A stretch of DNA of 64,000 bases, taken from the NCBI GenBank assembly GCA_006218065.1, contig VBWE01000037.1, forward strand, positions 46,492 to 110,491. The letters are read 5' to 3'. The position numbers and the translations under genes were made by a program. Below the pieces are notes generated by a model that worked only from the letters and a program-made list of their open reading frames with translations, was not told where the DNA came from and ran no database searches. The DNA comes from Bacteroidota bacterium (GTDB lineage: Bacteria; Bacteroidota; Bacteroidia; Palsa-965). Position 1 is the stretch's first letter. Each line of letters begins with the position of its first letter. Positions 25,762 to 34,391 of the stretch are shown piece after piece.

Positions 25762-26442
25762 TCAGGCCAGGTGGCGCAGGTCGGGAATGACGATCTCTTT
25801 CCTGGAATAACGGATCAGTCCGCGGTCTTCCAGCTCGTTCATGAGCTGGGTAACGGTTTGCCGGGTAGAACAAACCAGGCTGGCAAGATCCTGGTGCGTG
25901 AGGAAATTTTCAAGTACAACCGAAGTGCCGTTCTTTATACCTTCTTTTTCCGCCCAGTCTTTCAGAAACGCAATAAGCCGCGTACGCACATCTTTGAAAA
26001 TAAGATTGGAGTAACTGTTCTTCAGTCGCTTGAAACGAAAACCGACCAGCTTGGTGAATTTCAGCGCGAGGCTGGGATATTTTTCAAGCAGTTGCTCGAA
26101 GTCTTCGAGGCGGAAACTGCAGATCACCACTTCTTTCGACATGGCCTGCGCATATTCCGGGGTTTCATTGCCCTGGTCGAGCGTGATTTCGCCGAACAAA
26201 TCGCCCTGCTGGAGAATTTCGCGGATCGCTTCGTTGCCGTTTTCACCGGTCTCGGCAATTTTAATGGTCCCTTTTTTCAGGAAATAAATACGTTTCACTT
26301 CTTCGTCCGCGAAATAAATGATCTCTCCTTTATGCGCTTTTTTATAGCTCATGATGATGCACAATTCTTCGATCTGCGTGTTATCAAGCACAGAGAACAG
26401 TTTATGATTGCGGAGATGCCAGTATTTTATTTCGGTATTCAT
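25762..26442 (-). CDS. Crp/Fnr-family transcriptional regulator
   Basis: The protein has 226 residues from the ATG at 26442. The cyclic-nucleotide-binding-fold domain spans residues 15-130 (KAHKGEIIYFADEEVKRIYFLKKGTIKIAE, EILQQGDLFGEITLDQ). A long dimer helix follows, then a winged helix-turn-helix at residues 165-215 (LTHQDLASLVCSTRQTVTQLMNELEDRGLIRYSRKEIVI). No N-terminal cysteine cluster is present, so it is not an FeS-type Fnr; the effector is unknown. The recognition helix TRQTVTQ differs from E. coli Crp and Fnr, in line with a distinct operator. Two matching palindromes flank its neighbourhood and are candidate targets. Confidence 0.93.
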   Translation of the reverse strand: MNTEIKYWHLRNHKLFSVLDNTQIEELCIIMSYKKAHKGEIIYFADEEVKRIYFLKKGTIKIAETGENGNEAIREILQQGDLFGEITLDQGNETPEYAQAMSKEVVICSFRLEDFEQLLEKYPSLALKFTKLVGFRFKRLKNSYSNLIFKDVRTRLIAFLKDWAEKEGIKNGTSVVLENFLTHQDLASLVCSTRQTVTQLMNELEDRGLIRYSRKEIVIPDLRHLA

Positions 26443-26545
26443 TTCAAAAGATCGGCCGGTAACTTTCTGCTCCTGCGAATATAAGAAATGCAGAGTCAAC
26501 GGGCATCACCGGTCTCCCGGAACAAAAACGCATGATGACCCTTTT

Positions 26546-27652
26546 TTAGAGTATACGAAGTACGCAAAACCGGCAAGCGGCATGCTGGCGGCAAAAACAG
26601 CAGAAAAAAAATTTACCGGGCATGACCGGCGTATATGAAACTCCGCCAGCCCTGTTCTGCCGGGCGATACAGTAAACCAGTTTCATGTTATGAAAAATCG
26701 CGCGGTATGCTTTCGGCAGATTCATTCGGGGATCGTAAATGTGTGCGGGTTCGGATGTTGTTCCGTTCACTTCCATGATGCGGATGTTTCTGCCGGCATA
26801 CAAATCTTCCACGGAAGAAACTTTGAGATCGAAGCGCCCGAAATAAAAACCTTCCATGCCGGAAGCGATGCGGTCGAAAACGGCTATCAGTCTTTCATCG
26901 ATCATACCCGATCCGTCAAGGAATTTCGTTCCGCGGCAGTGATTCCCGATCGGCTCGAGCAGCAGGCGTTCCCCTGCCGGAAGCACAGTCTCCATTTTTC
27001 CACCGAGTTTTTTGTTCAAAGCGGCGAGTTGAAACCTGGCCCGGGACGATTCGTTGATCAGTTCGGCAACTGTAGACATGCCGTCACCGGTGACGGCGAG
27101 GAATTCTTTCCGGACCACCGACGTAATGCCGCTTCGGCTGCCATCCGGAAAACGGTAATACAGGATACCGAGCTCGGTTTCATACGTAACAAATTCCTGG
27201 ACGATCAGGCCCTCGTCTGCATCCTCCAGGTAATCTGCCAGTTCTGCTTCGCTGCTTATTTTAGCTACGCGAAATCCCATCTCGCCTTTGTCCGGCTTAC
27301 AAATTACGGGGAAGCCCATGCCGTTTTTTTTCATTTCAGTACGGATTTCACCGGTTGTGGTTCGCGTTTCGAAAAAAAGCGTTGCGGGTAAATATTCCGC
27401 CGCAATTTTCCGCAGGATATTGATTTTCGATTCTCCGAAAAAACCGCCGAGTTCAATCCCGGGATTCGCTGCGGTGAAATACGTAAACGATCGTGCACGC
27501 AGGGCGAGGTAAAACCAGTAGAACAAAGCCGGGGAAAACAATACCCAGAAAGGCCAGTATTCGTACCGCGCAATTTTCACCAGGAACAACGGCATCTTTA
27601 TCCTGTTCTTCCGGCCTGCTGCAGGAACCGAAAGTGAAATTTCCTGTTTCAT
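26546..27652 (-). CDS. ATP-grasp ligase-like protein with N-terminal membrane segment
   Basis: The 368-residue protein has one hydrophobic stretch near residues 30-55 (YWPFWVLFSPALFYWFYLALRA). An ATP-grasp fold follows: FPVICKPDKGEMGFRVAKI, GLIVQEFVTYETELGILYYRFP, the basic GNHCRGTKFLDG region, and FYFGRFDLKV...IRIMEVNGTTSEPAHIYDP with the metal-binding Asp and Glu-x-Asn. Such enzymes join a carboxylate to an amine; the substrates cannot be predicted. The last 30 residues are Cys/aromatic-rich and atypical. It is the last gene of the YHS operon. An internal ATG at 27595 is an alternative start. Confidence 0.82.
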   Translation of the reverse strand: MKQEISLSVPAAGRKNRIKMPLFLVKIARYEYWPFWVLFSPALFYWFYLALRARSFTYFTAANPGIELGGFFGESKINILRKIAAEYLPATLFFETRTTTGEIRTEMKKNGMGFPVICKPDKGEMGFRVAKISSEAELADYLEDADEGLIVQEFVTYETELGILYYRFPDGSRSGITSVVRKEFLAVTGDGMSTVAELINESSRARFQLAALNKKLGGKMETVLPAGERLLLEPIGNHCRGTKFLDGSGMIDERLIAVFDRIASGMEGFYFGRFDLKVSSVEDLYAGRNIRIMEVNGTTSEPAHIYDPRMNLPKAYRAIFHNMKLVYCIARQNRAGGVSYTPVMPGKFFFCCFCRQHAACRFCVLRIL

Positions 27653-27679
27653 TTGTTTTCTTTTGACAGTTCAATTACT

Positions 27680-28396
27680 TCAGATGATCCTGATGGAATA
27701 CAGTTTCTTCTCCGTCATATCTTTATACTTCATGCAAACTCCCTGCTCCGATTTGTGAATGGATGTGATGCTTACCGTAAGCACTTCATTATTTCTGTTC
27801 ATCAGCAGATCGTTCATTTTGTCGCCGGTTCCGCCGAATTCGTGAAAGTGCATGATCTCTTTCATTTCGAAACGATACGATTCTTTCAGCCAGTTATCAA
27901 ACCAGTTGCGCCGCTGCGCGATCACTTCGTTTTCATACAGGGTAACCGAGGACCAGATATGCGGCAGGTTTTTGTCTTTGGGTGTCGCGGATATCCGTTT
28001 TCCGTCCCAGACGAGTTCGACAAGATCCAGACCGGCGGAAGTATCCAGCACAACCAGCGTAAACGGTTCTATCCTGTTAAAATCATATTCCGAGGCAAAA
28101 TGCGCTGCATCCCGGTAAAGAAAAAAATCAAGCAGCACCAGCCCTCGGCTCACCCGGTAAGGCGGATCGGGAATATGTTTCTGAAAACCGCCGTTCAGCA
28201 GGCAAAGCGTAAAATGATTTTTCCCGGTTGCAATCCACGTTCCTCCCGCCTCCATGTCTTTCGGAAAAAAAACGGATTGCCCTTTAAGGCTGAACTTGCG
28301 CGGAGGCTGCGCTTTCCTGCGCAGTTCTTTTTCATCGCGGTTTGACGTAAGAATAAAACTGTTTCCCGGTCCCGGAAGGTAGGTTACTGTGCACAT
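27680..28396 (-). CDS. NRDE/TANGO2-family protein
   Basis: The 238-residue protein starts MCTVTYLPGPGNSFILTSNRDE, the signature of the NRDE (TANGO2) family, whose N-terminal Cys suggests an Ntn-hydrolase-like fold. GGTWIATGKNHFTLCLLNG and RGLVLLDFF also match. The molecular function of the family is unsettled; eukaryotic members are linked to membrane trafficking or haem and lipid handling. The start overlaps the preceding DinB-like gene by 13 bp, which indicates translational coupling in the operon. Confidence 0.9.
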   Translation of the reverse strand: MCTVTYLPGPGNSFILTSNRDEKELRRKAQPPRKFSLKGQSVFFPKDMEAGGTWIATGKNHFTLCLLNGGFQKHIPDPPYRVSRGLVLLDFFLYRDAAHFASEYDFNRIEPFTLVVLDTSAGLDLVELVWDGKRISATPKDKNLPHIWSSVTLYENEVIAQRRNWFDNWLKESYRFEMKEIMHFHEFGGTGDKMNDLLMNRNNEVLTVSITSIHKSEQGVCMKYKDMTEKKLYSIRII

Positions 28397-28890
28397 GCCG
28401 CCTGGGTGTAGCGTGTTGTCGAATAAGCCACACCGAAATTCTCCGGGATGGAAACGAGCGGAAAATCGCTGCGGAGCGCAATCGCAATAATAGCCATGTG
28501 ATGAATCGCATGTTCAATATTATAAACCAGTTCCCTGTTGAACGAAGACGTTCCGGAAATGATTTCACCGTTATCGGCGTAACTGGCCCTCAGTTCCAGC
28601 GGTTTGTCCTCGAACAATTCCAGTATCAGCACGATCCGTTTCATCGTACCGACAGCCTGCTTTTTATCCGTTTCCAGGAGCTGATCGCGTTTACGTTCGT
28701 CATAATTCACGATGCCGCCGCAATAGCCGCGAACCAGGCAATCGTAAAACTCGACAATATGACGTACGTGTTTCCCGATCGTATTACCGTTCAGCACGGA
28801 AAGCGGTTTGCTGAAACCGGTTTCGCCCAACTGATCAACCACGCCGATGATCTGTTTCATAATGGTTGCGGATGTTTCCTGGAGACTCAT
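28384..28890 (-). CDS. DinB-superfamily protein
   Basis: The 168-residue four-helix-bundle protein has histidines in GKHVRHIVEFYDCLVRG and NIEHAIHHMAIIAIAL, at positions that bind metal in DinB/YfiT-type proteins. These act as metal-dependent thiol S-transferases or related enzymes; the substrate here is unknown. It overlaps its upstream neighbour by 4 bp (ATGA) and its downstream neighbour by 13 bp, in the six-gene operon. Confidence 0.87.
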   Translation of the reverse strand: MSLQETSATIMKQIIGVVDQLGETGFSKPLSVLNGNTIGKHVRHIVEFYDCLVRGYCGGIVNYDERKRDQLLETDKKQAVGTMKRIVLILELFEDKPLELRASYADNGEIISGTSSFNRELVYNIEHAIHHMAIIAIALRSDFPLVSIPENFGVAYSTTRYTQAACAQ

Positions 28891-29840
28891 GGTGTTGTTT
28901 TTTTGAAATGTCCGAATTGATAACTGATACCTGCACCCAGCACAAAAGCGCGTGTAAGTCCGTCGGGGCGGGCAGCGCGGATAACAGCCGGCGCGCCGAA
29001 AATAAAATCAAACCCGAACGGACCTTCACTTTGATAAACGAACGAACCGGTGACATTAAGCGTAAGCCCGCGGGAGCCCGGTACCGCTCCTGTTCCGGCA
29101 ATACGGTCTTCCCTGAGCCTGTATATGGCAAGTAACCCGGGCGAAAGCCTGCACCTTTTAATACGGAATTGTTTTTCCGCGCGCAGCAGGAAATCATTTC
29201 CCCGATCAAGGCGGGCCGACTCAAAATACGCCGCCGCCGTTGAATCACCCGGCCAGGCAGCGTGCAGGAATGCGTTGCGGTTATTGTTCACCAGTATATG
29301 CTGATAAGCTGTTGCAAAGTTCCAGCTTTTATATGTAAAAGACACCCCGGCCAGCGCATCATGCGTTCCGAGGCTGGTTTGATAGGGCATCGGCAAAGGT
29401 CTGCCGCCGGCTGATTTTGATGCTTCGCCCGTCGCGATTTTTCCGCCCGCGGTAAAACGAAAAAAAACATCCGCATGTATTTTGTACAGGTATGTTACGC
29501 TCAGCGAAACATCACCCGTGCCGGACGCGGCGCCCAGGTTTCCGTTTACCCGGGTGAGGGGCATCTTCAACTGCAACCGCAAAACGGGCGAAAGCCCCAG
29601 TTCGATTTCCGGGGTTAGCTGGAAAACAGCCGTTGCCTGCTCACCCATACCGAAACCGGCAGCCAGTTTCAGGCTGTTCCGGTATATGTTGCCGGTTGTA
29701 TCAGCTTCCCCGGACTGTTGTTCCATTGCTCCCATAGAACATACGCCGGCATCGCTGCACCCTTGTGCATGCAGCCGGAAGGTTTGCAGCAGGACGAGCA
29801 GGAAAAAAAAGCAAAACCGGGCGGTCTTCATTTCGTTCAT
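28887..29840 (-). CDS. Outer-membrane beta-barrel protein of unknown function
   Basis: The 317-residue protein has a signal peptide (FCFFFLLVLLQTFRLHAQ) and a short Cys-containing linker (GCSDAGVCSMG). Alternating amphipathic strands run to the end (LKLAAGFGMGEQATAVFQLT, LRLQLKMPLTRV, FVLGAGISYQFGHF). The pattern of transmembrane strands with a terminal aromatic suggests an outer-membrane porin- or transporter-like barrel. Its start overlaps the DoxX-like gene by 4 bp. Confidence 0.75.
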   Translation of the reverse strand: MNEMKTARFCFFFLLVLLQTFRLHAQGCSDAGVCSMGAMEQQSGEADTTGNIYRNSLKLAAGFGMGEQATAVFQLTPEIELGLSPVLRLQLKMPLTRVNGNLGAASGTGDVSLSVTYLYKIHADVFFRFTAGGKIATGEASKSAGGRPLPMPYQTSLGTHDALAGVSFTYKSWNFATAYQHILVNNNRNAFLHAAWPGDSTAAAYFESARLDRGNDFLLRAEKQFRIKRCRLSPGLLAIYRLREDRIAGTGAVPGSRGLTLNVTGSFVYQSEGPFGFDFIFGAPAVIRAARPDGLTRAFVLGAGISYQFGHFKKTTP

Positions 29841-30244
29841 GCTTTCCTCAGCACTTTTTTCGTGATAAAGGTTTTCATTTCGTCCCGGTGGAGCGCCACG
29901 ACAAGAACAGAACAGATCAAAACGGCAAGCGCATAATAAAACAGCTGTCCGCCGTCGCCCTGCACCTCGATGCCGAGCGAAGTGAAATGAAAAAACACGG
30001 CGCCGCTCATCAGTCCGAAACCCGCCGCGCCTCCGAGCCAGGCTGTAGCAGGGAGCAGGAGCAAAACCGAGGCAACCAATTCACTCACCCCAACCCCGAT
30101 TCTGCCCCAGGGCTCCATGCCGAGCTGCGAAAAAATATAAACCGATTCCGGTGCAGCGGTGAATTTAAAATACAGGGTCTGCAACATGATCACCGCTGCA
30201 AGCACGCGTACTGTCCAGGAAATTATTTTCGTTGTCTTTTTCAT
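29837..30244 (-). CDS. DoxX-like inner-membrane protein
   Basis: The 135-residue protein has four hydrophobic helices (IISWTVRVLAAVIMLQTLYFKF, VGVSELVASVLLLLPATAWLGG, GFGLMSGAVFFHFTSLG, LFYYALAVLICSVLVVAL). The pattern of YFKF, Glu in SELVAS and the third-helix His is that of DoxX-like proteins. Their function is poorly defined, with links to redox or thiol stress. It lies 9 bp after the YHS gene and overlaps the outer-membrane protein gene. Confidence 0.82.
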   Translation of the reverse strand: MKKTTKIISWTVRVLAAVIMLQTLYFKFTAAPESVYIFSQLGMEPWGRIGVGVSELVASVLLLLPATAWLGGAAGFGLMSGAVFFHFTSLGIEVQGDGGQLFYYALAVLICSVLVVALHRDEMKTFITKKVLRKA

Positions 30245-30253
30245 CTTTCGTTT

Positions 30254-30724
30254 TTATTTCGCGGTAAATTTCTGCCAGTTCTTATCCGCTTTTTCCTTCA
30301 GCTTTGCCTCGTTCTTATTCCAGGAATCGAGTGTATTGGTGAAATAGAAATTATAGAACAGGTATGTTTTCCCATCGATTACTTTGAATGTCTCCGGATC
30401 GACTTCTACTTTTTCACCGGTATTTCCCATCGCGTAAGCGCACCAGCCGCCATACGCGGGTTCGTATTTCGCGGGATTGTTTTTGAAAAGATTCCGGTTG
30501 GCATCTGAAGAGAAATAATACGTAATGCCTTTATAGCTGTACGCAAATTCTTTTTTGCCTTCCAGCGCTTTTTTCTGTACGAGGTACGCCACCGGGTCAT
30601 AACCGCCGATAGCCAGGCCGCTTTTGTTTACGTTACCGTTTTTCCTCCTCACCTGTTCTTCCTGGGCAAAGCCGGTCAGGGCCAGCACTAAAAGAAGAAT
30701 CAATACGGTAATATTTCTTTTCAT
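30254..30724 (-). CDS. Secreted YHS-domain protein
   Basis: The protein has 156 residues from the ATG at 30724, which opens a signal peptide (MKRNITVLILLLVLALTGFA). A YHS domain occupies residues 38-90: LAIGGYDPVAYLVQKKALEG, FAYSYKGITYYFSSDANRNLFKNNPAKYEPAYGGWCAYAM. YHS domains are small modules often tied to metal or heavy-metal handling. The C-terminal part (DGKTYLFYN) is conserved in periplasmic YHS proteins. It is the first gene of a six-gene operon and has the palindromic operator 63 bp upstream. Confidence 0.87.
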   Translation of the reverse strand: MKRNITVLILLLVLALTGFAQEEQVRRKNGNVNKSGLAIGGYDPVAYLVQKKALEGKKEFAYSYKGITYYFSSDANRNLFKNNPAKYEPAYGGWCAYAMGNTGEKVEVDPETFKVIDGKTYLFYNFYFTNTLDSWNKNEAKLKEKADKNWQKFTAK

Positions 30725-30757
30725 GCATGCGGGTTTTGAAATGCAAACTGTACGATG

Positions 30758-30765
30758 CAAAGAAA
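30758..30765 (-). promoter_or_regulatory. -7-like box of the YHS operon
   Basis: TTTCTTTG on the minus strand, 33 nt before the ATG, lies 21 nt from the upstream palindrome, exactly as at 25680-25709. Confidence 0.4.
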
Positions 30766-30786
30766 AAACATCGTACCCGGCATAAA

Positions 30787-30802
30787 TGTCAGCTACCTGA
30801 CA
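30787..30802 (-). promoter_or_regulatory. Putative Crp/Fnr-type operator, copy 2
   Basis: TGTCAGCTACCTGACA is a palindrome with perfect 6-bp half-sites (TGTCAG-N4-CTGACA). It is identical to the 25709 site at 14 of 16 bases and stands upstream of the YHS operon at the same distance from a -7-like box. Confidence 0.6.
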
Positions 30803-30882
30803 ACCCGCAGGTATTTACGTTTTTTGTGAAATCCCGGATTGTGCGGGTTCAACGAAACCTCTTACCGGTTTTCAAACGTAAT

Positions 30883-30917
30883 AAAAAACTGCCCGGTACG
30901 CTGTTTATGTACCGGGC
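30883..30917 (-). terminator. Terminator of the lanthipeptide operon
   Basis: The stem GCCCGGTAC / GTACCGGGC (30891-30899 with 30909-30917) is followed by six T on the minus strand. The stop codon of the C39 peptidase gene sits inside the loop. It separates the lanthipeptide operon from the YHS operon. Confidence 0.8.
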
Positions 30918-31330
30918 TCCAGCAATAAGGCAAATCCTTCCGGCTTTCCGCTGGTCCATGTTTTCATAAAACCGTTTTCATCCATCTTATAACATCCCAC
31001 GGCCGGGTCGGCAATGTAAAAGAAGCGGCGGCCGGTTTTATACAAAACCACGTAATGCTTTTCACTCCAGTGAAGGATGGCCGGCAAGGGGATGATTTTT
31101 TTATCCCGGAGCTGGGCGAGGCTGAGGCGGACGGGCATAACGTCGAATCCCATCTGCAAACCGGCCAATTCCATTCCGCGCAGGGAGGTTCCTTCCTGAT
31201 CGGTACCTGCCCACGAAGAAATGGTTTTGAGACTATTTGTTTTTCCGTACCATTCACCGATCATCAGCAGGCAGCATGGACCACAATCCATTTTTTTCCG
31301 TTGACGATGGAAGGGAAATTGTTTTTTCAT
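30905..31330 (-). CDS. Stand-alone C39 (double-glycine) leader peptidase
   Basis: The 141-residue protein is a complete C39 peptidase domain and nothing else. It has a Gln-containing start (FPFHRQRKKMDCGPCCLLMI) with the catalytic Cys in DCGPCC (residue 16), the catalytic His in LPAILHWSEKHYVVLY, and the Asp in FFYIADPAVG. In most bacteriocin systems this domain is the N-terminus of an ABC exporter; here no transmembrane or ATPase part follows. It should cut the precursor after its KGG motif. Its ATG overlaps the lanB stop by 4 bp, so it is coupled to the modification genes. No signal peptide is seen, which implies cytoplasmic action. Confidence 0.88.
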   Translation of the reverse strand: MKKQFPFHRQRKKMDCGPCCLLMIGEWYGKTNSLKTISSWAGTDQEGTSLRGMELAGLQMGFDVMPVRLSLAQLRDKKIIPLPAILHWSEKHYVVLYKTGRRFFYIADPAVGCYKMDENGFMKTWTSGKPEGFALLLEPGT

Positions 31331-34300
31331 TGCTGATCTTCTCCTTTGCTTCGGGCTTTCTGCGAACGGAGATGGCGATAAAGCATATCATAAGTTACCA
31401 GTTCGTGCAGGTTCTGGGCCGAACGGTTCAGCCTGTTCATGCTCATGTGAATAATGCTGGAACAGAAATACGTATAATCGAACCTGGAGCCCGCGCGTTT
31501 TCTCAACCGGCCGATTTCTTCGAGAACAGGTTTGGCGGTTGCCGATCTTTCAGCGATCCATTCCCGGAGCGGTTCATACTCCTCCGTTTCTTTGCCGGCG
31601 AATAACTGTTCCGTTGTCCCGCGGAGTTCCCTGAATTTTGCATCGAGCTGCAGTTTCAATTCCTTCGTGCCGCCATATTGATTGAACACACCTGTTTTCA
31701 TCCGGTCGAGCAGTTCCTGTTCACCGCTCTCCGGGTTCAGCATGCGGAGCCAGTTCATTACCGAGAGCAATCCGAACCGCCAGCGGTAGTTTTCCCCTTC
31801 GTCGCCTTCCAGGTTTTCCAGCAGCCGCAGCGTGCATGCACTGTCGATACAGAAAAGTGATTCTGCAAGCGGGGTGATATCATTTCCGTAACGCTCCAGT
31901 TCACGATTATATGTATCCATCTGCAGTTTCCAGATACGGTTTCCCATCGGCTCCAATGCTTCGCGGAGCAAGCCGGGTAGTTTGCCTGCTGCTTCGGAAC
32001 CGGCGGTATGAAGACGCAAACGCAGGTGCGGATCAGGATCGGCATAACGGATCCAAAACCACTGATCGGTTATTTTTTTCTCCTGCAGCGACCGGATCAT
32101 GGGTGCAATGCAATGCACCAGCGTTTCATCGGCCGTTTTATCCCCGCAGTATATTTTGAAATAGGCCCATTCCGAACCGGGTGGAAAACTGGCCGGGATG
32201 GCGGGCTGCTGCGGTACGGGTATCCCGGCGCGGGGTGCGCTTTTCTCCCGAAGCAGGAATGCTACGAATTCGTTGGCAAAACCATTTCCATTTTCATCGC
32301 GTACGACATGTTTTTCTTTTTCGCCCAGGAATTCTTCCAGCTTTATTTCCTGGCGCCGCCCGATTGTATCGGTGAGCAGTTGAACAGCCGTTTCATCGTC
32401 GAGGCGGATGTACAGCAGGTTATCGTTTTCGGCAATTGCCAGTTCCTCCGGCAACTGCAGCGCGTCACGAAATTTTTGTGCACGCAGCCGCCAGTCTTCG
32501 TCGCTGAAAAGCGGGCTGCAATCTTCTTTTTTCAGTTGCCATGTCGCCGGGAATAAAACAACATCCCGGTACACCACACGCGGCAGGAACCGGTAATTTT
32601 CAGCCAGCGCGCCCCAGCTAAAACCCAGGGAATTGCGCAACCCGTCCGATTGCAGCGCGCACAGAAACCGGTACGCAGGCAAACCGAACTGAATATGATT
32701 GTGCGCTGTGGTCAGCCGCGGATAAATACGTTTCCCCAGTTTCCGGGAACGCAGAACCACCCTGTTGTTCACTACGGAAACAAGCAGGTCGCTCAGCGGA
32801 ATAGTATAATCATCCGCAACACCCGAACGGGTGAGATACGGAATTTCGTATTCACGCAGCAAAGGCCGGTGCAGGATATTCCCGGTCCTGTTTTCAGGAA
32901 GGTAAACAACCTCTGCAAGCAAATCTTCCTGCCTGAGTTGCTGTTCGTACCTGGTAATATCCTTCGCCAGCGCCTCCACGTCACTATTCCCGGCGGCAAA
33001 ACGGCTGATCAGTCCTGCGGCTGTAGGACCACCGCAGGCATTGACCTGCAGCTTCCCGTTTACATTATCAATGATCTTGAAGTAAACAGCAATGGTATCC
33101 GGAAGATCGTCATACCCGGGCGGAAATTTTTCCAGGTCTTCGTCGGTCAGCCTGTATTCCATCGATTGATTTGCAAGGGTTGCCGTAAGTTTCCTGTGCA
33201 GGAAACGCGTGAGTTCGTTCCAGCGTAAATCGCCGTTCCCGGAATTTCCGGGCGGAGCAATTCCTTCCACGAAGGGAGAATAAGTTCCGCCGTGCCCGCC
33301 AAAACCGATGCCGCTTTCCTCATCCAGCACTTCGGAAAGCGGAAGTTCGCGGTCTTCGTAACGTGCTGTAAAACGTTCTTTAAACTCGCGCAGCCTGCTG
33401 TTTTCCTGCGCGGGGGCCAGGCGCACCAGGGCGTGAAAAACAGCCAGCAGTTCTTTTTTATACATACGGGACGGACCACCCTGCGCTGCCGGGAAAAAAA
33501 GATCGGACTGGAAAAGATAACGGGTATCGAATTTCACCGGCAGGCCTTCAAGGGCAGACTTCATATTTTCGTAAACGGAAATATCATTCAGCAACCGGTC
33601 GTCAGCCTCTTCCAGTTGTTTCTTCACTTCTTTCAGTACACGCAACACCCCGGCAGCTTCTTCGTCGCGGACATCTTCCAGTACGTCCAGCAACCGGTCA
33701 TAAAAAAAACGCCCGGTAACATTCGGTTCAATTTCACTGGTAAGCAGGCGGGAATCTATCAGCTCGTCAATAAATCCAAGCGCTTCTTCCTCTTCCACAT
33801 CTTCACTGCAAAGTACACTACAGAGTTCCGGGATGGTTTTCCCGTTCCGGCATGCTTCCAAAACGAGCAGCAGGTATTCGTTTTTTTCAACGGCTGTCAT
33901 ATGACTGCTGCGCACGGTATCTTTATACCGGTACTCCACATAACGAATACTGCCGTTGCAATCCTGGATACTGTTGTTGGGAAAATAGCGCAGTTTTTCC
34001 TTCAGGTATTTTTTTTCCGCCAGTTGTTGTCCGAGGCTGCAGATGTAATTCATATCCAGTCGCGTATTCCTGCTGACCGGCCCGCGCAGAAAATGACCTT
34101 CACCCCAGGAAACAATTCCGACGCCAGCAAAAAGTCCGAAAGGCGTGGCCCTTGTCATGGCCCGCGCGGCATATTTATAAAGCGCCGTACTCAACTTCCT
34201 GTTGAACTGTCCTCCCTGCCCGTCCAACTCACGAAAAAAATCGGGAGACGCCAGGAAGAGCGCCTCACGGAAACGGGCGTCATAAACGTACTGCAACTGT

Positions 34301-34383
34301 AAACCGACGGGCCCCGAAGGCAGCGGCAGAGCAGGCGTCCTGAATAAAAGACGTTCTTCTATCCGGAAAGGATTTTTCATCAT
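31327..34383 (-). CDS. lanB: Class I lanthipeptide dehydratase LanB
   Basis: The protein has 1018 residues from the ATG at 34383, 8 bp after the lanC stop; the frame extends further but would overlap lanC by many codons. The N-terminal glutamylation domain covers about residues 1-700 (FRTPALPLPSGP, FREALFLASPDFFREL, RAMTRATPFGLFAGVGIV, SRNTRLDMNYICSLGQ). The C-terminal glutamate-elimination (SpaB_C) domain covers about residues 735-1010 (EWAYFKIYCG, QWFWIRYADPDPHLRLRLH). LanB uses glutamyl-tRNA to dehydrate Ser/Thr of the precursor to Dha/Dhb. Both halves are in one polypeptide, unlike split LanB systems. Neighbouring lanC, lanA and C39 genes confirm the role. Confidence 0.95.
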   Translation of the reverse strand: MMKNPFRIEERLLFRTPALPLPSGPVGLQLQYVYDARFREALFLASPDFFRELDGQGGQFNRKLSTALYKYAARAMTRATPFGLFAGVGIVSWGEGHFLRGPVSRNTRLDMNYICSLGQQLAEKKYLKEKLRYFPNNSIQDCNGSIRYVEYRYKDTVRSSHMTAVEKNEYLLLVLEACRNGKTIPELCSVLCSEDVEEEEALGFIDELIDSRLLTSEIEPNVTGRFFYDRLLDVLEDVRDEEAAGVLRVLKEVKKQLEEADDRLLNDISVYENMKSALEGLPVKFDTRYLFQSDLFFPAAQGGPSRMYKKELLAVFHALVRLAPAQENSRLREFKERFTARYEDRELPLSEVLDEESGIGFGGHGGTYSPFVEGIAPPGNSGNGDLRWNELTRFLHRKLTATLANQSMEYRLTDEDLEKFPPGYDDLPDTIAVYFKIIDNVNGKLQVNACGGPTAAGLISRFAAGNSDVEALAKDITRYEQQLRQEDLLAEVVYLPENRTGNILHRPLLREYEIPYLTRSGVADDYTIPLSDLLVSVVNNRVVLRSRKLGKRIYPRLTTAHNHIQFGLPAYRFLCALQSDGLRNSLGFSWGALAENYRFLPRVVYRDVVLFPATWQLKKEDCSPLFSDEDWRLRAQKFRDALQLPEELAIAENDNLLYIRLDDETAVQLLTDTIGRRQEIKLEEFLGEKEKHVVRDENGNGFANEFVAFLLREKSAPRAGIPVPQQPAIPASFPPGSEWAYFKIYCGDKTADETLVHCIAPMIRSLQEKKITDQWFWIRYADPDPHLRLRLHTAGSEAAGKLPGLLREALEPMGNRIWKLQMDTYNRELERYGNDITPLAESLFCIDSACTLRLLENLEGDEGENYRWRFGLLSVMNWLRMLNPESGEQELLDRMKTGVFNQYGGTKELKLQLDAKFRELRGTTEQLFAGKETEEYEPLREWIAERSATAKPVLEEIGRLRKRAGSRFDYTYFCSSIIHMSMNRLNRSAQNLHELVTYDMLYRHLRSQKARSKGEDQQ

Positions 34384-34391
34384 GGCTTGAT

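Noticed and set aside
25507..26484. 325-codon plus-strand frame opposite the Crp/Fnr gene
   Set aside because: It is a shadow; it runs across the operator and two real minus-strand genes.
33292..34302. 336-codon plus-strand frame opposite lanB
   Set aside because: It is an antisense shadow of the LanB N-terminal domain.
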